From contig NZ_JAERRL010000018.1 in NCBI RefSeq assembly GCF_016741785.1, positions 1 to 64,000 of the forward strand: a stretch of DNA of 64,000 nt. Reading direction: 5' to 3'. Source of the stretch: Streptomyces sp. 7-21 (GTDB taxonomy: Bacteria; Actinomycetota; Actinomycetes; Streptomycetales; Streptomycetaceae). The notes below the pieces were generated by a model. It did not search any database. It was not told where the DNA came from and worked only from the letters and a program-made list of their open reading frames with translations. Both the position numbers and the translations under genes were made by a program. Below, piece after piece: positions 17,996 to 27,041 of this stretch (its first letter is position 1; each line of letters opens with the position of its first letter).

Positions 17996-18943
17996 ATGCT
18001 CCGGTACCTGCTGCGCAAGCTGCCCACCAGCCTCCTCGTGCTGCTGCTCGCGACGGTGCCGGTCTTCCTGGTGCTGCGGCTGGCCCCCGGCGATCCGGCC
18101 GCCACGCTGGCCGGACCCGACGCCTCGCCGGAGGCGGTGGCGGCGGCCCGCCACGAGCTGGGGCTGGACCGGCCGCTGGCCGAGCAGTACGGCGACTGGC
18201 TGGGCGGGGTGCTGCGCGGCGACCTGTCGACGTCGTTCGTCAACGGCGCGGAGGTCTCCGAGATCGTCGGCCGCGGCATCGGCAACACCGGCGTGCTGGC
18301 GGCGAGCGCCGTGGTGCTCGCGCTGCTGCTGGCGTTCCCGCTCGGCGTGGCGGCGGCCGTGGTGCGCGCCGGCTGGCTGCGCACGCTGCTGGCGGGAATC
18401 AACGTGCTGATGCTGGCGGTGCCGACGTATGTGACGGGCGTGGTGTTCGTGCTCGTCTTCGCGGTGGGGCTGCGGCTGCTGCCGTCCGGCGGGTACGTGT
18501 CGTTCTTCGACGACCCGGCCGCCAGCGTCCAGTTCCTGCTGCTGCCCAGCCTGTGCCTGGCGCTGCCCGCGGCGGCCGTGCTGGCGCGGTTCCTGACGGC
18601 CTCGTTGCAGCGCGCGATGGCCGAGGAGTACTACTTCGCGGCGCGGATGCGCGGGCTGCGCGGCGCCCGGCTGCTGGTGCGGCACGGCCTGCCCAACGCG
18701 GTCGGGCCGGTGGTGACGGTGCTCGGCATCCAGATCGGGAACCTGCTCGGCGGGGCGGTGATCGTCGAAGGCGTCTTCGCCTGGCCGGGGCTCGGCCAGG
18801 CCATGGTGCGGGCGGCGGAGGCCCGCGACTACCCGGTGGTGCAGGCGCTGCTGCTGCTGGCCGTGGCCGTGTTCATCACGCTCCAGCTGCTGAGCGACGT
18901 CGTCTGCGCCGCCATCGACCCGCGGGTGCGGGAGCAGACGTGA
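17996..18943 (+). CDS. Peptide ABC transporter permease, DppB/OppB-type
   Basis: This permease of 315 residues has six predicted membrane helices, the first at about 9-28. It has the DppB N-terminal signature RYLLRKLPTSL...FLVLRLAPGDP and the cytoplasmic EAA-type loop (EEYYFAARMRGLRGARLLVRH, residues about 212-232) that contacts the ATPase. It starts 4 bp after the stop of the binding-protein gene, so translation is coupled. It should pair with the next gene as a heterodimeric channel. Confidence 0.92.
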   Translation: MLRYLLRKLPTSLLVLLLATVPVFLVLRLAPGDPAATLAGPDASPEAVAAARHELGLDRPLAEQYGDWLGGVLRGDLSTSFVNGAEVSEIVGRGIGNTGVLAASAVVLALLLAFPLGVAAAVVRAGWLRTLLAGINVLMLAVPTYVTGVVFVLVFAVGLRLLPSGGYVSFFDDPAASVQFLLLPSLCLALPAAAVLARFLTASLQRAMAEEYYFAARMRGLRGARLLVRHGLPNAVGPVVTVLGIQIGNLLGGAVIVEGVFAWPGLGQAMVRAAEARDYPVVQALLLLAVAVFITLQLLSDVVCAAIDPRVREQT

Positions 18944-19019
18944 CCAGCGGACCGGGCGCGGCGGGCGCACCCGCCCGGTGCGCCCCGGACAGGACCACCG
19001 ACAGGAGGGGAGGGCAGCC

Positions 19020-19910
19020 ATGACTCAGCCGCCACCCGGCGTCGCGGGAGGCGCCGCCGCCCAGCCGCCGGCCGTGCCGGGCGGCCGGGGCCGCGCCGCC
19101 TCGGCCGCCGCGCTGCTGCGGCGGCCCGCGATCGGCGTGAGCCTGGGCGTGCTGGTGCTGATCGCGCTGGCCGCGCTCGCCGTTCCGCCGCTGCTGCCCT
19201 ACGGGCCGAACGAGCTGGCGTCCGACGAGGCGCTGGCCGCTCCCTCGGCGGCGCACCCGCTGGGCACCGACGAGCTCGGGCGCGATCTGCTGGCCCGGCT
19301 GCTGGCGGGGGTGCGGGTGAGCCTGCTCGTCATCGTCGCCTCGGTGCCGCTGTCGCTGCTGGCGGGCGGGCTGCTGGGGCTGTTCTCGACGGCGGGGCGC
19401 TGGACGGACACGCCGGTGCAGCGGTTCTTCGACGTGGTGCTGGCGTTCCCGGCGCTGATCCTGGGGCTGGCCGTCGCCGCCGTCATGGGCGTGGGGACCG
19501 GGGCCGTCATCGTGACGGCGGCGGTGGCGACGACGCCGGTGTTCGGCAGGGTGGTGCGCGGCGCCGTCCGCGCGCAGAGCGCGCGCGACTACGTGCTGTC
19601 CGAGCGGGTGCTGGGCGTGGGCACCGCGCGGCTGTACCTGCGGCACATCCTGCCCAACTGCTTCGACGTGCTGCTGGTGCAGACGGCGCTGGCCTGCTCG
19701 ACCGCCGTGTTCCTCGAGGGCGGCCTGAGCTTCCTGGGGCTCGGCGTGCCGCCGCCGGACGCCTCGCTGGGCAGCCTGCTCAACGCCAGCCTGACGTTCC
19801 TGACGTCCTCGCCGTTCTACGCGGTGGGGCCGCTGGTCGTCATCAGCGCGCTGGTGCTGTGCTTCACGCTGCTCGCCGACGCCCTCAACCGGGAGCTTGC
19901 CGGACGATGA
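19020..19910 (+). CDS. Peptide ABC transporter permease, DppC/OppC-type
   Basis: This second permease of the operon has 296 residues and an N-terminal Pro/Ala-rich cytoplasmic tail before the first helix (about 38-60). It shows the DppC motifs AHPLGTDELGRDLLARLLAGVRVSL and an EAA loop RDYVLSERVLGVGTARLYLRH. The start at 19020 is set by AGGAGGGGAGGG immediately upstream. Its TGA overlaps the first possible ATG of the ATPase gene (ATGA), another sign of one transcript. Confidence 0.92.
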   Translation: MTQPPPGVAGGAAAQPPAVPGGRGRAASAAALLRRPAIGVSLGVLVLIALAALAVPPLLPYGPNELASDEALAAPSAAHPLGTDELGRDLLARLLAGVRVSLLVIVASVPLSLLAGGLLGLFSTAGRWTDTPVQRFFDVVLAFPALILGLAVAAVMGVGTGAVIVTAAVATTPVFGRVVRGAVRAQSARDYVLSERVLGVGTARLYLRHILPNCFDVLLVQTALACSTAVFLEGGLSFLGLGVPPPDASLGSLLNASLTFLTSSPFYAVGPLVVISALVLCFTLLADALNRELAGR

Positions 19911-19927
19911 ACGCGAGGAGACAGCCC

Positions 19928-21880
19928 GTGGCGGAAGGTGAGACGCTCATCGAGGTCCGTGACCTGCACGTCGGTTTCCGCACGGACGCCGGCCACGTCC
20001 GCGCGGTGCGCGGCGTGGACCTGGACGTGCGGGCCGGCGAGACCGTGGGGGTGGTGGGCGAGTCGGGCTCGGGCAAGACCGTCACCGCCCTGTCGCTGCT
20101 CGGCGAGGTCCGGCCGCCGGGCCGCGTCGAGGCGGGCACGGTCCAATACCGGGGCCGGGACCTGTTCGCGATGCCCGAGGCGGAACGGTCCGCGCTGCGC
20201 GGCTCGGTCATCTCGATGGTCTTCCAGGACCCGATGAATTCGCTGGACCCGGTGATGAAGACCGGCCGCCAGCTCGAGGAGGCGATACGGCTGCACCACC
20301 GGGGGTGGAGCCGCGGCAAGGTCCGCGCCCGCGCCCTGGAGCTGCTGCGCCTGGTCGGCATCCCCGACCCGGAACGCCGGTTCCACGACTACCCGTTCGC
20401 GTTCTCCGGCGGCATGCGGCAGCGCATCATGATCGCGCTGGCCATGAGCGGCGATCCCGAGGTGCTGGTGGCGGACGAGCCGACGACGGCGCTGGACGTG
20501 ACGGTGCAGGCGCAGGTGCTGGACGTCTTCGCCCGGCTCAACCGCGAGCTGGGCACCGCCATCGTGCTGGTGACGCACAACTTCGGCGTGGTGGCGCGGC
20601 TGTGCGACCGCGTGGTCGTGATGTACGGCGGGCGCGTCGTCGAACGGGCCGCCGTGCCCGCGGTGTTCACGTCCGCGCGCCACCCCTACACCCGGGGTCT
20701 GATCGCGTGCGTGCCGCGCATGGGCACCCCGCGCGACCGGCGGCTGCCCGTCATCGGCGCGGCCCCCGGGGAGCCGGCGGAGCCGGACGGCGCGGAGGCG
20801 GGCGGTGCCCCGCCCGTGGGCCCGCCGCGCGCGCCGCGCCCCGCCGCCCGCGGCGGCCCCCAGCGGCCCGCGGTGCTGCGGGGCGTCGGCCTGAGGCGCC
20901 ACCACCGGGTGCGCGGCGGCGTGCTGAGCCGCCGGTCCGGGCTGGTGCGCGCCGTCGACGGCGTGGACGTGGAGGTGCGGCCCGGTGAAACGCTCGGCAT
21001 CGTCGGCGAGTCGGGCTGCGGCAAGTCGTCGCTGGCGCGGCTGCTGGTGCGGGCCGACGAGCCGACGGCGGGCCGGATCGAGGCGGACGGCACCGACGTG
21101 ACCGGGCTGCGGGGCCGGCGGCTCGCCGCGTTCCGCCGCCGGGTGCAGATGATCTTCCAGGACCCGCTGGCCTCGCTCAACCCGCGGCTGACGGTCGGCG
21201 CGCTGCTCGCTGAGCCGCTGCTCGTCCACGGCCTGGCGCCGGACCGGGCGGCGCGGCGGGCGCGCTGCGAGGAGCTGCTGCGGGCGGTCGGTCTGCCGCC
21301 GGAGGTGCTGGACCGGCGGCCGGGGCAGTTCTCCGGCGGCCAGCTCCAGCGGATCGCCATCGCCCGTGCCCTGGCGGTCGGTCCGCAGGTGCTGGTCTGC
21401 GACGAGCCGGTGTCCTCACTCGACGTCTCGCTCCAGGCCCAGGTCATCAACCTGCTGGACGAGCTCCAGGCGGAGCGCGGCCTGTCGTACGTGTTCATCT
21501 CCCACGACGTGTCCCTGGTGCGGTACTTCACGGACCGGACGGGCGTGATGTACCTGGGCACGATGGTGGAGACCGGGCCGACGCTGCCGGTCATCGACAC
21601 CCCGCTGCACCCGTACACGCGCAGCCTCATCGCGGCGGTGCCCGAGCCCAGCGCCGCCGCGGCCGGGCGGCGCGCGCAGGCCGCCCCGCCGCTGGCGGGC
21701 GAGCTGCCGAGTCCGCTGGCCCCGCCGCCCGGCTGCCGCTTCCACCCCCGCTGCCCCATCGGCCCTGCCTACCGTGACGGCCGTGACCGGTGCGCCACCG
21801 AGGCCCCGGCGCTGCGCGAGATCCGCCCGGGGCACCGCAGCGCCTGCCACTTCGCCGAGGAGCTGCTGGCCGACGGCTGA
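19928..21880 (+). CDS. Fused DppD-DppF-type double ATPase of the peptide importer
   Basis: Two ABC ATPase domains are joined in 650 residues, replacing the usual separate DppD and DppF. Domain 1 has Walker A GESGSGKT at 44-51 and signature FSGGMRQR. Domain 2 has Walker A GESGCGKS at 360-367 and signature FSGGQLQR. Each is followed by the oligopeptide-type extension, and the second ends with the Cys-bearing CRFHPRCP motif. The GTG at 19928 has GAGGAG 7 bp upstream; an ATG at 19907 overlapping the permease stop adds seven residues and is the alternative. The linker near 285-330 is Ala/Pro-rich. Confidence 0.9.
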   Translation: MAEGETLIEVRDLHVGFRTDAGHVRAVRGVDLDVRAGETVGVVGESGSGKTVTALSLLGEVRPPGRVEAGTVQYRGRDLFAMPEAERSALRGSVISMVFQDPMNSLDPVMKTGRQLEEAIRLHHRGWSRGKVRARALELLRLVGIPDPERRFHDYPFAFSGGMRQRIMIALAMSGDPEVLVADEPTTALDVTVQAQVLDVFARLNRELGTAIVLVTHNFGVVARLCDRVVVMYGGRVVERAAVPAVFTSARHPYTRGLIACVPRMGTPRDRRLPVIGAAPGEPAEPDGAEAGGAPPVGPPRAPRPAARGGPQRPAVLRGVGLRRHHRVRGGVLSRRSGLVRAVDGVDVEVRPGETLGIVGESGCGKSSLARLLVRADEPTAGRIEADGTDVTGLRGRRLAAFRRRVQMIFQDPLASLNPRLTVGALLAEPLLVHGLAPDRAARRARCEELLRAVGLPPEVLDRRPGQFSGGQLQRIAIARALAVGPQVLVCDEPVSSLDVSLQAQVINLLDELQAERGLSYVFISHDVSLVRYFTDRTGVMYLGTMVETGPTLPVIDTPLHPYTRSLIAAVPEPSAAAAGRRAQAAPPLAGELPSPLAPPPGCRFHPRCPIGPAYRDGRDRCATEAPALREIRPGHRSACHFAEELLADG

Positions 21881-21917
21881 CGTGCCCGGCCAGCGGGGCG
21901 TGCCGGGGCAGCGGCGG

Positions 21918-22445
21918 TTACCGCTCCCCTTCTGCTGAGTCCCCGGCGTCCCCGGCGTCCCCGGCTTGCTGGTGCGCCGCCCGCACGATCCGCTCGGCGA
22001 AGGGCTCGCGCTCCAGGGCCCGGATGGCGGCGGTGACCACCTCGTCCAGCGGGCATGGCAGTTCGGCGTCCAGCCGCGCCTGCGCCGCCGCCACCGCCTC
22101 CCACTCGGCCGCCAGCGCGGGCAGCAGGGCGCGGGCACCGCCGGTGAGGCTGACGAGCCGCTGCCGCGCGTCGCTGCCCGGCCGCAGCTCCACCAGGCCC
22201 CGCGCCCGCATCTGGGCCACGGTCTGCGAGGCCGCCGAGTGCGTCACGCCCAGGGCGCCGGCCAGGTCGCGGATCGGCAGCGGCCCCAGCGCGTGCAGGG
22301 CCCGGATGACGGGCGAGAACCGCGGCCGCGTCCCGGCGGGCAGCCCGAACTCCTCACCCGCGGCCGCGACGCCGCCCTCCAGCAGCTCCAGCAGGTGCCG
22401 CAGCCGGGTGCCGAGCCCGGAGAAACCGGCGGAATCGCCTGTCAT
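21918..22445 (-). CDS. MarR-family transcriptional regulator
   Basis: This winged-helix regulator of 175 residues has the pattern LPIRDLAGALGVTHSAASQTV (about 55-75), followed by MRARGLVELRPGSDARQRLVSLT, the recognition helix and wing of MarR. The C-terminus is an Asp/Ala-rich tail. It is divergent from the proline iminopeptidase gene. The 69-bp gap contains an AT-rich near-palindrome (22456-22471) that is a likely operator for both promoters. The inducing ligand is unknown; a peptide or amino acid would fit the neighbours. Confidence 0.88.
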   Translation of the reverse strand: MTGDSAGFSGLGTRLRHLLELLEGGVAAAGEEFGLPAGTRPRFSPVIRALHALGPLPIRDLAGALGVTHSAASQTVAQMRARGLVELRPGSDARQRLVSLTGGARALLPALAAEWEAVAAAQARLDAELPCPLDEVVTAAIRALEREPFAERIVRAAHQQAGDAGDAGDSAEGER

Positions 22446-22455
22446 GGCCGCCTAA

Positions 22456-22471
22456 TATAACAGCGCTTATA
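22456..22471. promoter_or_regulatory. Candidate MarR operator
   Basis: TATAACAGCGCTTATA has arms TATAA/TTATA around a GC core, in the 69-bp divergent promoter of the MarR and iminopeptidase genes. It is the only AT-rich stretch there and probably overlaps a -10 element. Confidence 0.6.
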
Positions 22472-22514
22472 CATCTGCGCGGGCGGCGCCCGCCCTGCTG
22501 AGAGGACACACCCG

Positions 22515-23474
22515 ATGAGCGGCCTGTACCCCGAGACCGAGCCGTACGCGACCGGCACGCTCGACGTGGGCGACGGCCACCGCCTGTACTGGGAGACGTG
22601 CGGTGCCCCGGACGGCAAACCCGTCGTGGTGCTGCACGGCGGCCCCGGCTCCGGCTGCACCTCCGGGATGCGGCGCTTCTTCGACCCCGCCGCCTACCGG
22701 ATCGTCCTGTTCGACCAGCGCGGCTGCGGCCGCTCCACCCCGCACGCCAGCGAGCGAGCCGCCGACCTGTCCGCCAACACCACCGCCCACCTGCTCGCGG
22801 ACCTCGAGCGGCTCAGGGAGCACCTGGGCATCGAGCGGTGGCAGGTCTTCGGCGGCTCGTGGGGCTGCGCCCTCGGCCTGCTCTATGCCGAGCGCCACCC
22901 GGACCGGGTGACCGAGCTGGTCCTGACGGGCGTGGCCACCGGGCGCCGCGCCGAGACCGACCTGCTGACCCGGGGCCTCGGCGCCTACTTCCCCGCCGCC
23001 TGGCGGCGCTTCCGCGACGGCGCCCCCGCCGACGGGCGCGACGGCGACCTCGCCGCGGCCTACGCGCGGCTGCTGGCCGACCCCGATCCGGCCGTTCACG
23101 AGCGCGCGGCCCGCGACTGGTGCGACTGGGAGGAGGCGATCGACGTGACCCGCGAAGGGCCAAGCCCTCGTTTCGCCTCCCCCCGGTTCCGGCTCGCCTT
23201 CGCCCGGCTGGTCACCCACTACTGGAGCCATGGCTCGTGGCTGGAGGAGGGGCAGGTGCTGCGCGAGGCGCCCGCGCTGGCGGGCATCCCTGGTGTGATG
23301 GTGCAGGGCAGCCTGGACCCGGGCAACCTGCTCGGCACCCCCTGGGAGCTGGCCCGGGCCTGGCCCGACGGCGAGCTGTGCCTCATCGACGAGGCCGGGC
23401 ACAGCATCGGCGACGCGGGCATGGCCGAGGCGCTCGTCGCGGCCACCGACCGGTTCGCGCGGCGCGGCCGCTGA
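22515..23474 (+). CDS. pip: Proline iminopeptidase (alpha/beta hydrolase, S33)
   Basis: The enzyme removes N-terminal proline from peptides. It has 319 residues and the alpha/beta-hydrolase fold, with oxyanion motif HGGPGSGC near 44-51, nucleophile elbow GGSWG near 112-116 followed by CALGLLYAERHPDRV, and C-terminal catalytic EAGHS. The N-terminal YPETEPYATGTLDVGDGHRLYWE pattern is typical of proline iminopeptidases. It is cytoplasmic (no signal peptide). It sits beside a peptide import operon and a MarR regulator, which suggests use of imported proline-containing peptides. Confidence 0.92.
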   Translation: MSGLYPETEPYATGTLDVGDGHRLYWETCGAPDGKPVVVLHGGPGSGCTSGMRRFFDPAAYRIVLFDQRGCGRSTPHASERAADLSANTTAHLLADLERLREHLGIERWQVFGGSWGCALGLLYAERHPDRVTELVLTGVATGRRAETDLLTRGLGAYFPAAWRRFRDGAPADGRDGDLAAAYARLLADPDPAVHERAARDWCDWEEAIDVTREGPSPRFASPRFRLAFARLVTHYWSHGSWLEEGQVLREAPALAGIPGVMVQGSLDPGNLLGTPWELARAWPDGELCLIDEAGHSIGDAGMAEALVAATDRFARRGR

Positions 23475-23559
23475 GCTGACGGCGCGTGGAACCGCGGCGC
23501 CTGAAGGGGACGTTGTGTCTGGTGACAGCGAAGGTCCTCATGAGAAGGAGAACGCCGGA

Positions 23560-24330
23560 ATGGTGTTCAAGAAGCTGCTCGCCTCGCTCGGGGTGGGCGG
23601 CCCCTCGGTCGACACGGTGCTCGACGGCGGCTCCGTGCTCCCCGGCTCGGCGGTGAGCGGGCAGGTCATGATCCGCGGCGGCAACCAGGACGTCGAGATC
23701 CAGCACGTCACCCTCCACCTGGTCGCCCGGGTGGAGATCGAGACGGACGACGCGGAGTACAACGGCGAGGCGTCGTTCGGCCGTTTCGGCGTGAGCGGTG
23801 GGTTCGCGCTGGCCGCCGAGCAGCAGCTGGCCCTGCCGTTCACGCTGTCCCTGCCGTGGGAGACGCCGGTGACGGAGCTTTACGGCCGCCCGCTGGGCAT
23901 CGCGCTCGGCGTGCGGACGGAGCTGGCGGTCGCCGGAGCGGTGGACAAGGGCGACCTTGACCCGCTGGCGATCCGTCCGCTGCCGGTGCAGCAGTCGGTG
24001 CTCGAGGCGCTGGGGCAGCTCGGCTTCACCTTCCGCTCGGCCGACCTGGAGCAGGGGCACATCCGCGGCACCGGCCAGACCCTGCCGTTCTACCAGGAGA
24101 TCGAGCTGTCGCCCGGGCCGCAGTTCGCGCACGCCCTCAACCAGCTGGAGGTCACCTTCCTGACCTCCGAGTCGGGCGTGGAGGTCGTCCTCGAGGGTGA
24201 CAAGCGGCGCGGGCTGCTGGGCAGCACCGACGTGCTGACCAAGTTCACCCTGGGGCACCACGAGGCCGGCCGCTCCGACATGACCGACCTGGTCGGGTCG
24301 TGGGTCAACCAGCTGGCCAGCCGCCGCTGA
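23560..24330 (+). CDS. Spo0M-like sporulation-control protein
   Basis: This protein of 256 residues has the Spo0M/arrestin-like pattern: MVFKKLLASLGVGGPSVDTVL at the start, then SAVSGQVMIRGGNQDVEIQHVTLHL split over two beta strands, and LPFTLSLPWETPVT. In Bacillus, Spo0M affects sporulation and cell division; in Streptomyces its role is not defined. The start at 23560 is preceded by AAGGAG and gives the canonical N-terminus. A GTG 45 bp upstream with no conserved sequence is rejected. It appears monocistronic. Confidence 0.88.
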   Translation: MVFKKLLASLGVGGPSVDTVLDGGSVLPGSAVSGQVMIRGGNQDVEIQHVTLHLVARVEIETDDAEYNGEASFGRFGVSGGFALAAEQQLALPFTLSLPWETPVTELYGRPLGIALGVRTELAVAGAVDKGDLDPLAIRPLPVQQSVLEALGQLGFTFRSADLEQGHIRGTGQTLPFYQEIELSPGPQFAHALNQLEVTFLTSESGVEVVLEGDKRRGLLGSTDVLTKFTLGHHEAGRSDMTDLVGSWVNQLASRR

Positions 24331-24432
24331 CAGGAGAACGCCCTGGCACGGCGCGGCCGGCGGTGGCGGGTGCCGCCTGAGCGGCCCCGTCACCCCGGCC
24401 CCGTCCCCGGGTGCCGCGGCGGCATCAGACTG

Positions 24433-24451
24433 CGCCTGGCGGCGCCAGGCG
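24433..24451. terminator. Small hairpin between convergent genes
   Basis: An 8-bp perfect stem (CGCCTGGC with GCCAGGCG) with a 3-base loop lies just downstream of the sulfotransferase stop and 100 bp past the Spo0M-like gene. It is a plausible but modest terminator. Confidence 0.5.
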
Positions 24452-24470
24452 TGTCAGGCAGTCAGCCGCG

Positions 24471-25412
24471 TCAGTCGAGGTAGCCCCAGATCCGGCACAT
24501 CTCGCGGAGCTCCTCCGCGATCTCCTCGGGCTTGGGCAGGGCCCGGCCCGGCTGGATGGTGCCGGTCCTGATCTTCTCTTTCCAGTCGCCGATGCCCTTG
24601 ACGAAGTCGCCGTGGTTCTTCTGCCCGTAGCTGATCATCCCGGGGTCCCACGGGATGCCGAGGAACTCGCAGATCCGGCGGGTCTGGACCTCCGGCTCGC
24701 TGGTCATGTCCTCGTAGCGCACGGTGAGACCGGGGAGGTTCTGGCGGGCCTCCTCCAGCGCCACCATGTACTTGAGGGTGTGCGGCACGGCCTTCTCCAT
24801 GGGCCGCTTCTCGGGATCGCCCTCGTGCCAGGAGCGGGCGATGGACATCGGGTGGCGCATCAGGAAGATGAACCGGGCGTCCGGCCAGCAGGTGGCCAGC
24901 CGCTTCCACACGAAGACGTTGCTGGGCGTCTTCTCGACGACGGTCTCCTTGCCGCTGCGCACGAGTTCGCGGTGGAGGATCCGGTCCCACAGCATGTGCT
25001 CGATATCGGCGGTGTTATGGCCGAATCCCTCCATCGCGGCGACGACGGGGCGCGTCGTGAGGTTGACGGTCAGGCGCCGCACGTGCGTCTCGTGGGGCGC
25101 GTGCAGCTTGGGGTGGCTGTTGAGCACAACGCGCAGCAGCGTGGAACCCGAGCGGGGCGGCGAGAGGACGATCACCGGGGCCTTGAGCAGGCGGTCGGTC
25201 TCGGGGTCGGCCGGCGGGCGCGCGGACGCCGCGACCTTCCCGTAGCTGCTGTCCTTCGGCTTCGGCGCCGCCGGCGCCTCGGCGGTGGGGGAGGAAGCGG
25301 AGGCGGCCGGCTCCTTCGGCCCGGCTGGTCCCGTTTCACCGCCCGGAGCGCGGGAAACCCGCTTGCCGGTGGCTCGTTGAAGGGCGGCATTGGCTTTGCG
25401 CTTCCACTGCAT
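24471..25412 (-). CDS. Sulfotransferase-family protein (paralogue 1)
   Basis: This PAPS-dependent sulfotransferase-like protein has 313 residues. The 5'-phosphosulfate loop PPRSGSTLLR lies near 84-93 and the 3'-phosphate motif RHPMSIARSWHE near 186-197, and a conserved VEKTPSNVFVWKRL stretch separates them. The first 22 residues (KRKANAALQRATGKRVSR) share the pattern K-x-NAAL-x3-TG-x2-V-x-R with the neighbouring paralogue. A disordered Ala/Pro-rich linker follows. No signal peptide is seen. It is divergent from the second sulfotransferase gene, and the acceptor is probably a glycan. The start has a weak ribosome binding site. Confidence 0.85.
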   Translation of the reverse strand: MQWKRKANAALQRATGKRVSRAPGGETGPAGPKEPAASASSPTAEAPAAPKPKDSSYGKVAASARPPADPETDRLLKAPVIVLSPPRSGSTLLRVVLNSHPKLHAPHETHVRRLTVNLTTRPVVAAMEGFGHNTADIEHMLWDRILHRELVRSGKETVVEKTPSNVFVWKRLATCWPDARFIFLMRHPMSIARSWHEGDPEKRPMEKAVPHTLKYMVALEEARQNLPGLTVRYEDMTSEPEVQTRRICEFLGIPWDPGMISYGQKNHGDFVKGIGDWKEKIRTGTIQPGRALPKPEEIAEELREMCRIWGYLD

Positions 25413-25635
25413 GGCGCTGAGGCTAGCAAGCCCTCCCCCAACCGGCCCTGTGCGGTCACGAGTCCGGGGACGAGTATTAACCGAACTTTCCCCATACGAT
25501 CTCCGCCGTTCCTCAGCCTCGTCACCACACGCTACGCTGTGTAGTGACGCCGGAACGGTGTATTGCTGGCGTGTGAACGGTTCTGATTCGACGTGCGTTG
25601 TTCTTCTTCCCCGATGGTGTTTAGCCTCAGAGGCC

Positions 25636-26580
25636 ATGACTCTGCTACGTAAACTCAATGCTGCCCTCGGCTCCGTCACGGGGTTCGAGGTACGCCGGGC
25701 CCGCCCCAAGGGCTCCGCCGCTGCCCCCGCGGCCAAGAAGGCGCTGCCCAAGGCCAAGCGCACTGCCAAGCCCAAGTCGCAGCCGCTCTTCTACCGCGAG
25801 CCGGTCGACCCCGAGCGGGACCGGCTGCTGCGTCAGCCCGTCTTCATCATTGCCCCGGTCCGCTCCGGCTCAACCCTGCTGCGCCTGCTGCTCAACGCCC
25901 ACTCCCAGCTGCACGCGCCGCATGAGCTGCACTTCCGCCGCCTGGAAGTGAAAGCCAGCACCTCGCTGGCCGTGCGCTCGATGGAGGCGCTGGATCTCAA
26001 GCAAAGCGACCTGGAACACCTCCTGTGGGACCGGGTGCTCCACCGCGAGCTGGAGAAATCGGGCAAGCGGTTCATCGTGGAAAAGACCCCGAGCAACGCC
26101 TTCGTCTACAAGCGCATCGCCGCCTGCTGGCCCGACGCCCGTTTCATCTTCCTGCTGCGACACCCCGTTTCCATCGCCACCTCCTGGCACGAGGCCGACC
26201 CCAAGAAGCGGAACGCCGAGGAGGCGGCGCTGGACGCCCTGCGCTACATGAACGCAGTTGAACGCGCCAGGAAGAACCTGCCCGGGCACCTGGTGCGGTA
26301 TGAGGAGGTCACCAGCGACCCGACCAGCGCACTGAAGGGCATCTGCTCCTTCCTCGGCCTGGAGTTCGAACCGGAAATGCTGGACTACGGCAGCAAGGCC
26401 AACGGCGACTTCACCAAGGGCCTTGGCGACTGGAAAGACAAGATCAAGTCCGGGACCATCCAGCCAGGCCGCGAACTGCCCTCCAGCCCCGAGGACATCC
26501 CCGAGCCGCTGCGTGAGATCAGCGCCGCCTGGGGCTACATGGACGCCGCCAAGCTGACCGCCGACGGACGGGTGCCGTGA
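25636..26580 (+). CDS. Sulfotransferase-family protein (paralogue 2)
   Basis: This protein of 314 residues is a close paralogue of the divergent neighbour. The PAPS loop PVRSGSTLLRL lies near 75-85, and VEKTPSNAFVYKRIAACWPDARF and RHPVSIATSWHEADP follow, so both halves of the cofactor site are present. The N-terminal LRKLNAALGSVTGFEVRRA repeats the shared N-terminal motif, followed by a Lys/Ala-rich linker. Its TGA overlaps the GTG of the next gene, and a GT4 glycosyltransferase follows, so it is part of a three-gene unit that probably builds and sulfates a surface glycan. Confidence 0.87.
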   Translation: MTLLRKLNAALGSVTGFEVRRARPKGSAAAPAAKKALPKAKRTAKPKSQPLFYREPVDPERDRLLRQPVFIIAPVRSGSTLLRLLLNAHSQLHAPHELHFRRLEVKASTSLAVRSMEALDLKQSDLEHLLWDRVLHRELEKSGKRFIVEKTPSNAFVYKRIAACWPDARFIFLLRHPVSIATSWHEADPKKRNAEEAALDALRYMNAVERARKNLPGHLVRYEEVTSDPTSALKGICSFLGLEFEPEMLDYGSKANGDFTKGLGDWKDKIKSGTIQPGRELPSSPEDIPEPLREISAAWGYMDAAKLTADGRVP

Positions 26581-27026
26581 GCGGACACGCCGAGATCGCA
26601 CAGGTCTGGCCGCGCGACGGGAGGATCCGGCTCGTCGGCGCCCTCCACGGGGAGCGGCCCGCCCCCGGCCCGGCCAAGGACTGGCGGCTGCTTGTGGTGC
26701 TGCGGGACGGGGACGCCACGGAACGGGAGTACCCGGCCCCGCTCGACGGCACGGACGGCGGGTTCGACGTGTCCTTCCCGGTGGCCGATCTCATCGCCGG
26801 CGGACTGCCGGTGCCCGCGGTGTGGGATCTGTACCTGGCGGGCGAGTCGGACTCCGGCCCCGCGCGGCTCCGTGCCGGACGCCAGCTGGACGACATCAAG
26901 AGAAAGAAGAACATCATGGTGTTCCCGGCCCAGCCGGTCGCCGCCTCGGGCACGAAGGCCCGAGTGAAGCCGTACTACACGATCAAGGACAACCTGTCCG
27001 TCGAATGCCTCCCCGACAAGGCGTGA
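26577..27026 (+). CDS. Protein of unknown function in the sulfotransferase/GT operon
   Basis: This protein of 149 residues is read from a GTG that overlaps the preceding stop (GTGA). I do not recognise the family. The sequence alternates hydrophobic and polar residues (RIRLVGALHG, WRLLVVLRDG, AVWDLYLAGES), as in a beta sandwich, with a C-terminal basic stretch and KPYYTIKDNLSVE. It has no signal peptide or membrane segment. Such small beta-rich proteins sometimes accompany TagF-like polymer glycosyltransferases as a separate substrate-binding domain, which would fit the neighbours, but that is inference. Confidence 0.75.
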   Translation: MSGHAEIAQVWPRDGRIRLVGALHGERPAPGPAKDWRLLVVLRDGDATEREYPAPLDGTDGGFDVSFPVADLIAGGLPVPAVWDLYLAGESDSGPARLRAGRQLDDIKRKKNIMVFPAQPVAASGTKARVKPYYTIKDNLSVECLPDKA

Positions 27027-27041
27027 GGTGCGGCTGCGCTG

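Noticed and set aside
19817-21229. Open frame (470 codons) opposite the fused peptide ATPase
   Set aside because: Shadow of the ATPase gene; no family features.
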